Of a stretch of DNA of 27,461 nucleotides, positions 23,419 to 27,461 are shown in pieces. Made by a program: the position numbers and the translations under genes. Each line of letters begins with the position of its first letter. The stretch's first letter is position 1. The notes beneath the pieces were generated by a model. That model was not told the origin of the DNA. It saw only the letters and a program-made list of their open reading frames with translations, and made no database searches. Source of the stretch: Euryarchaeota archaeon UBA258 (GTDB lineage: Archaea; Thermoplasmatota; Poseidoniia; Poseidoniales; Poseidoniaceae); NCBI GenBank assembly GCA_002502605.1, contig DAPR01000048.1:1-27461 (forward strand), read 5' to 3'.

Positions 23419-24021
23419 ATGGACCAGACTGCTTTCATAGCCTTGCTCGTTTTCATTGTACCAATGTGCTTTACCCCCGGGCCAAACAACATGTTGTGCG
23501 CTGCACACGGTTCACAGCATGGCTTCCGAGCAACGGTGCCGCTTACCCTTGGAATGTTGGTGGGTTGGTCGGTGCTTGGACTTGCAGTAGGGTCTGCAAC
23601 CCTGGCTATCGAGTCGAATATTGCTGTTTTTGAAGCGTTGACGTATGTGGGCGCAACATACATCGCATATCTTGGGGTTTCACTTGCTCGTAGCCCGGTT
23701 AAACCGGCTGGAGAAGCGTCGGAGACAGAACGCCTCGGGTTTTTCACCGGAGCAATGCTCCAACTTGTCAACGGCAAAGCATGGGTTCACTTTCTTGTCC
23801 TCATGGCTACATGGGGGACATTGTTTGGAACCGGCTTCATCAGCAAGGCACTCCTTGTTGCCGTTAACGCAGCAGCAGGGTATCCAGCCGTCCTCACATG
23901 GTCCTTATTTGGCTCGATTCTTAGTAAGATACTGACTTCTCCAGAAAACGGTAAGCGCCTCAATATTGCACTGGGTATATCGCTTGTTGGGGTTGCCATT
24001 TGGGTTGCCATGCCGCACTGA
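23419..24021 (+). CDS. LysE/RhtB-family amino-acid exporter
   Basis: A 200-residue membrane protein with about six helices. The family signature is FTPGPNNMLCAAHGSQHG near the N terminus, followed by GMLVGW and, in the middle, a NGKAWVHFL segment like the N-P-K-A block of LysE. These proteins export amino acids such as lysine, threonine or homoserine lactone and protect against overflow. ATG 23419 is chosen because homology begins there and GGGGG lies about 7 bases upstream; the longer frame from 23350 overlaps the PLP enzyme. Placement after a Cys/Met enzyme and a DMT permease suggests export of a sulfur or branched amino acid, which is inference. Its stop TGA directly abuts the stop of the convergent orphan gene. 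Confidence 0.88.
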   Translation: MDQTAFIALLVFIVPMCFTPGPNNMLCAAHGSQHGFRATVPLTLGMLVGWSVLGLAVGSATLAIESNIAVFEALTYVGATYIAYLGVSLARSPVKPAGEASETERLGFFTGAMLQLVNGKAWVHFLVLMATWGTLFGTGFISKALLVAVNAAAGYPAVLTWSLFGSILSKILTSPENGKRLNIALGISLVGVAIWVAMPH

Positions 24022-25776
24022 TCAATTTGATTCACCGGTGACGGTTTTCAGTGCGGAGAACGCTTCCATCCATTCTGATTGTGACTTTTCAACTTCATCT
24101 GAATCGCAATCAAACAACCTCTGTCCGGCATCCAAGAGTTGTTTTGTAGCGGCGAGCCAAGCACCACCTCGGTCTCGAGCATTGATTTCAAAGTGCCATT
24201 CTTGACCTGTTGCGCGATTTGCTGCAAGCAACCATGCCCACGCAGCAGCAGCTGAATCAATTGAATCGTGGCGTTGTGTAGCGGTACGCTCGGCTTTACC
24301 AGCTCCTTCGAGCAATCCTTGCAGGATAAGGCCGTGAACAGCGCCTGTTGCTCCGGTAACTCCGCTGTCACGGGTAGGGAAACGCGCTACTTTTTGTGCG
24401 GTTTCACGAGCAGAATCTAGACCTTTGAGAAACGTCCCGAACGGTTTTGGTTTTTTGTGTTGTTTTTTCCAAATTTCTTCCGCCTCGATGCCGGCAATCC
24501 CTAATCCGGCCAAACCATCCATTCCCCATTTTTCCCAAAGAGCGGCAAGAATATTACCACAACTCGTACCGGTCATGACTTCAAGAGCAGCAGCCTTTCT
24601 ATCGGAAACATCTCCCTTCGCGGTAATCCGAAGGCCTTCGCCATCGGTCGACCCTTCTTTCATTGAAGCAAACAACATGAGAGCAGCCAAGTGCCTTTCG
24701 TCCTTTGAACCGGGGTGTGCTTGGAGCGCGTTTTCGATGTCGGCCAGATTGTCGCCAGCAACCCATGAATCTCCGACGACTAAACCAGAGTTAATGGAGT
24801 CGAGAACGGCCCTTTGAATGGCTAAAGAAATCACTCCTTCGTTCATGGTTAGTCCTTGCCAAGCGTCGATTATTTTATTCATGCCTTCGCTTGCAGTATC
24901 TGGTAGTGGTGTATCTTCATCCCACCCATTCGGAGCCCAATTGGCATCGATGGTAAGGATAGAGGGTAAGAATGGAGGTAACATAGAGAGCGCCATGTGG
25001 TGAATAAAAGACGATTCTTTCTTCGTCGTTTTTGACAACACATCAAAACCAATGGCAAGAACAGGGCCGTGTTTGAGTGTGAATCGCAAATAGCCTTCAC
25101 CGCTTGGTTTGAAATCAAGAACCGATTGCGCATCAATGCCTTCAGTGACCCATATAGTCTGCGACAAATCTTCCACTTTGGAAAAATCAAATCTAGAGCG
25201 GCCTAAAACATCATCAAGCCATTCATCGGGCGGTGCTGGTTTCGGCCCCGTGCATACAAATCCGCCCTTCCAGGTGAAGAAATACATGCCTCTCTTGGCA
25301 TGGTCTTCCCACGGCAGCATGCGCAATGTGAGGTTGGAATAGTTTTGCAAACCGGCGAGGTAGCCTTGTTTTCCATCGCCTCGTCGAATGAACGATGCTG
25401 AGCCGAATGAACCGGATGTGAAATTGCCAACCAGTGTGATGTCTTGGTCATGTGCAGCGTGAAGTGAACCGGCGAATGCTTTGGCCACTTGGTCACCTCT
25501 TTTCGACATCATGCGCTTGCCGAGCCAAGCCACGTTGTCTTTCTTGCGAATGATGGTTTCCAACTCTTTCATGGTTTTCGTGACAGGATCGGTCCTTCCC
25601 CAGCTGATTTTTCCTTTCCACGTCATCACAGGTAGGTGCGCTCGTGGATTTTCGAGGAGACTTGCTAATTCTCTCTTGAGTTTATTTGCAGTCGCTTCGT
25701 TGGCATGTTTGGTGCCGCGCATCCTTACACGCTGCTTTTTTTGACCGGGGAATTCAACTTTCGACGGACCAGCCAT
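24022..25776 (-). CDS. Large soluble protein of unknown family (584 aa)
   Basis: I do not recognise this protein. It has no signal peptide, no membrane helix, no Walker motif and no obvious catalytic signature. The N-terminal 40 residues are strongly basic. Residues about 50-260 look mixed alpha/beta with many aromatic residues (Trp in several short motifs such as MLPWED and FFTWKGG). Residues about 290-580 look all-helical and Ala/Leu-rich, ending in an acidic segment. The reading frame is certain: GAGGGG lies 5 bases before ATG 25776, and codon use resembles the neighbours. It shares a 141-base divergent promoter region with an AAA+ ATPase, which could make it a client or adaptor of that ATPase. 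Conservation in related genomes is the first thing to establish. Confidence 0.75.
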   Translation of the reverse strand: MAGPSKVEFPGQKKQRVRMRGTKHANEATANKLKRELASLLENPRAHLPVMTWKGKISWGRTDPVTKTMKELETIIRKKDNVAWLGKRMMSKRGDQVAKAFAGSLHAAHDQDITLVGNFTSGSFGSASFIRRGDGKQGYLAGLQNYSNLTLRMLPWEDHAKRGMYFFTWKGGFVCTGPKPAPPDEWLDDVLGRSRFDFSKVEDLSQTIWVTEGIDAQSVLDFKPSGEGYLRFTLKHGPVLAIGFDVLSKTTKKESSFIHHMALSMLPPFLPSILTIDANWAPNGWDEDTPLPDTASEGMNKIIDAWQGLTMNEGVISLAIQRAVLDSINSGLVVGDSWVAGDNLADIENALQAHPGSKDERHLAALMLFASMKEGSTDGEGLRITAKGDVSDRKAAALEVMTGTSCGNILAALWEKWGMDGLAGLGIAGIEAEEIWKKQHKKPKPFGTFLKGLDSARETAQKVARFPTRDSGVTGATGAVHGLILQGLLEGAGKAERTATQRHDSIDSAAAAWAWLLAANRATGQEWHFEINARDRGGAWLAATKQLLDAGQRLFDCDSDEVEKSQSEWMEAFSALKTVTGESN

Positions 25777-25831
25777 ATATTCCCCTCAGTACACCCCACG
25801 AACCCCTCTCGTTTGACTCCTTCGCGCCTTC

Positions 25832-25838
25832 ATATACT
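25832..25838 (+). promoter_or_regulatory. Candidate TATA box of the AAA+ gene
   Basis: ATATACT in the divergent gap. Transcription starting about 26 bases downstream (near 25860) would put the 40-base hairpin listed next exactly at the 5' end of the mRNA. Confidence 0.45.
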
Positions 25839-25860
25839 CTTGACTTGTTAGCATTGTGCG

Positions 25861-25900
25861 ACGGAAGACGCCTCATTGAGCACACAATAAGGCATTCCGT
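25861..25900 (+). promoter_or_regulatory. Strong hairpin in the leader of the AAA+ gene
   Basis: Outer arms ACGGAA (25861-25866) and TTCCGT (25895-25900) pair perfectly. Inside them GCCTCATTG (25870-25878) and CAATAAGGC (25885-25893) pair at 8 of 9 positions around a 6-base loop. In all, 14 base pairs with one mismatch and a small 3x1 internal loop. It ends 5 bases before the SD TGAGG (25906-25910). No T-run follows, so it is probably a leader control element or an operator rather than a terminator. Confidence 0.55.
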
Positions 25901-25917
25901 TTGACTGAGGAATAACT

Positions 25918-27381
25918 ATGGCTGACGACTTTCAATACGATGAAGAATATACAATGGAACAACATTACGAGCAAGAAACTGGACAGGGTAGCCCAGAGGT
26001 TGACCCCGCCAGCATGGTCGTCGACATTCAAACTCCAATGGGCCCTATTACAGTGGATATGAAACAACTTGAAGATGCAAAAAAAGCCGTTGCTGCAACT
26101 CGCGTAAAGGAACCATCACTCCCTCTCGGAGACCGAATGATGAACGATTTTATCGGTGCAAAGCACAAGCGCGATTCTCGATACTGGAGGGGAAAACTTG
26201 GTGTTTTGATGAAAATGCATTTCGATAAGTACCTCGCCGAAGAGTTTGATGTCGTTGAAGAATTCATGATTGACCAAGGAAAAATAAGAGCAGCCATCCA
26301 TGAAAGCATCGAATTACAAGATGGGCAGCGCCAACGATTCCTTGCCGCAGGGACCCGCTTTTACCAATCCAAAACATTGATTGGCCACCACCTTATTACC
26401 GTCTCAAGCGTTGACCACGATGGCGACCAACGACTCTCTGTTTACACCAGTACTTTGCCACTTGTCAAGGTCCATGGCAAGAGCGCAGAAGACCTCATCA
26501 GCGATGTAGAAGCCGATTTTTACCAGAAAGGTGTTTTGAAGGGGGCTTTCTTTGATTTACAGTACAACTTCATTACTCGAGACAAGCAGATTGATGATTT
26601 AATCGCCTGGGATGAGGATGTCAAAGAAGCCCTTTGGCGAGACATCATCAGTTTCCAAAAAGCTATGCCAAAGTTGAGGGCATCAGGCGTTCCCAATTCA
26701 CGAGGCGTCATTCTTGCAGGCCCACCAGGCACTGGAAAGACCATGATTGCAAAGTGGCTTGCTGCCCATTCAGACATCACATGTGTACTGATTTCTGCTG
26801 AAATGATTACAGGACGAAGCGACATCAAGTCCTGTTTTGAAATGGCTCGAAAACTCTCTCCAACGCTCCTCATTATCGAGGACATTGATACTGCAGGCGC
26901 TCTTGACCGTCGTGCTTCTGACCACCCTTTGCTGGGCGAGTTCCTACAATCCATGGACGGCATTGTCCCTAACCACGGGGTCATTACTCTTGCAACCACC
27001 AACCACTCCAACAAAATTGACCCAGCCATTGCCGACCGTCCCGGTCGCTTTGACCGCATCATTGAGGTTGGTTTGCCAGGTAAAGACCAGCGCTTCCATA
27101 TCTTCCACCACCTGCTCAAGAAGCTTGACCTGTCCCGCAACGTTACTCTGGAGGTCAAAGAGAAATTGGCTAAGATGACAGAAGGCTTGACCGGCGCTTG
27201 GATTCGTGCCGTGGTCCAAGACAGTTTGATTCTGGCTTTGAGCAAGGACAAGAACAAGATTGCCAAGGAACACCTGTTTGCTGCTCTCAAGGACGTCATG
27301 GAACGTCGAGGTATGGCTTACCGAGTTGCACCTTACGCTCCTCCACAAGTCAAAGCCAAGGCAGATGTCTATGTCCAATGA
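25918..27381 (+). CDS. AAA+ ATPase with novel N-terminal domain
   Basis: A 487-residue ATPase. Residues 261-400 are a classic AAA module: Walker A GPPGTGKT (268-275), Walker B LLIIEDID (317-324), sensor-1 ATTN (359-362) and arginine fingers in ADRPGRFDR (372-380, Arg374 and Arg377). A helical lid follows (400-465). These resemble the classic AAA clade of unfoldases and remodelling factors. The N-terminal ~230 residues carry no domain I know: an acidic start, then a mixed region that probably binds the substrate. There is no protease motif and only one AAA module, so it is not FtsH, Lon or Cdc48. ATG 25918 has TGAGG 7 bases upstream. The gene is divergent from the 584-residue orphan and preceded by a leader hairpin. 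Confidence 0.9.
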   Translation: MADDFQYDEEYTMEQHYEQETGQGSPEVDPASMVVDIQTPMGPITVDMKQLEDAKKAVAATRVKEPSLPLGDRMMNDFIGAKHKRDSRYWRGKLGVLMKMHFDKYLAEEFDVVEEFMIDQGKIRAAIHESIELQDGQRQRFLAAGTRFYQSKTLIGHHLITVSSVDHDGDQRLSVYTSTLPLVKVHGKSAEDLISDVEADFYQKGVLKGAFFDLQYNFITRDKQIDDLIAWDEDVKEALWRDIISFQKAMPKLRASGVPNSRGVILAGPPGTGKTMIAKWLAAHSDITCVLISAEMITGRSDIKSCFEMARKLSPTLLIIEDIDTAGALDRRASDHPLLGEFLQSMDGIVPNHGVITLATTNHSNKIDPAIADRPGRFDRIIEVGLPGKDQRFHIFHHLLKKLDLSRNVTLEVKEKLAKMTEGLTGAWIRAVVQDSLILALSKDKNKIAKEHLFAALKDVMERRGMAYRVAPYAPPQVKAKADVYVQ

Positions 27382-27423
27382 ATGAACTGATGGATTGATG
27401 ATACCCGCCGCATTGGGGCATTC

Positions 27424-27461
27424 ATGGTCGAAGTGACGGTGCTCGGAGTCGCCCAAGACGG
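27424..27461 (+). CDS. Start of a probable bifunctional nuclease (DUF151) gene, cut by the window end
   Basis: Only 12 codons are visible: MVEVTVLGVAQD. This strongly resembles the N terminus of DUF151/bifunctional-nuclease proteins, which begin with an MVEVxVLGV strand. GGGG lies about 5 bases before the ATG, and the gene begins 42 bases after the AAA+ gene on the same strand. The rest lies beyond the window, so the call rests on a dozen residues. Confidence 0.5.
   Translation, partial: MVEVTVLGVAQD

Noticed and set aside
26520..27299. A 259-codon open frame on the minus strand
   Set aside because: It lies wholly opposite the AAA+ module of the ATPase gene. Its translation is rich in Ser, Arg and Met with no domain, and the plus-strand frame has clear Walker motifs.
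1..27461. Mobile elements, CRISPR arrays, toxin-antitoxin or restriction systems
   Set aside because: No transposase, integrase, terminal repeats, spaced direct repeats or methylase motifs were seen; the NERD protein alone does not make a defence system.

Overview
The window looks like a stretch of chromosome from an uncultivated euryarchaeon, most likely Marine Group II (Candidatus Poseidoniales, Thermoplasmatota). This is inferred from gene content, not from a marker phylogeny. Archaeal hallmarks are geranylgeranylglyceryl-phosphate synthase, a geranylgeranyl reductase, and the run ribosomal protein L18a/LX, prefoldin alpha, FtsY. Next to them are genes of bacterial or eukaryotic type (glutamine synthetase II, a URA3-type OMP decarboxylase) and large exported peptidases, as expected of a protein-degrading surface-ocean heterotroph. 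Start sites mix Shine-Dalgarno (SD) leaders of GGTGA/GAGG type with apparently leaderless starts. Base composition looks even throughout. I saw no insertion sequence, prophage, CRISPR array, tRNA or rRNA, and no gene-free stretch longer than 300 bases.

Layout. 31-1899 (-) is an ABC exporter half-transporter, divergent from GGGP synthase (1911-2720, +). 2723-8332 (-) holds three genes: a secreted, membrane-anchored subtilase with thrombospondin-type-3 calcium repeats, then an actin-like MreB/MamK-type ATPase, then a long coiled-coil protein. 8433-11892 (+) is the translation and secretion block: L18a, prefoldin alpha, FtsY, a DUF1844 protein, and a degenerate receiver-domain protein with a C-terminal membrane anchor. 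11883-13967 (-) holds an NAD(P)-dependent SDR, OMP decarboxylase and a small membrane protein. 14050-15828 (+) is an exported S15-type lipoprotein peptidase. 15825-16415 (-) is an HTH-CBS regulator, divergent from glutamine synthetase II (16654-17667, +) across a 238-bp AT-rich region with several dyads. 17658-21096 (-) holds geranylgeranyl reductase, a NagD-like HAD phosphatase, a NERD-domain protein and a SemiSWEET. 21201-24021 (+) holds a DMT permease, a Cys/Met PLP enzyme and a LysE exporter. 24022-25776 (-) is a 584-residue protein I do not recognise, divergent from an AAA+ ATPase (25918-27381, +). The start of a probable bifunctional-nuclease (DUF151) gene runs off the right edge.

How the genes fit together. 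GGGP synthase and the reductase act in archaeal ether-lipid synthesis. L18a, prefoldin and FtsY link ribosome, folding and membrane targeting. The subtilase, S15 peptidase, LysE and DMT permeases fit uptake and turnover of peptides and amino acids, and the glutamine synthetase with its neighbouring CBS regulator fits nitrogen control. The most promising uncharacterised system is the actin-like ATPase with its coiled-coil neighbour. Next are the tail-anchored pseudo-receiver beside the SRP receptor gene, and the orphan protein/AAA+ pair, whose AAA+ gene has a strong 40-nt hairpin in its leader.
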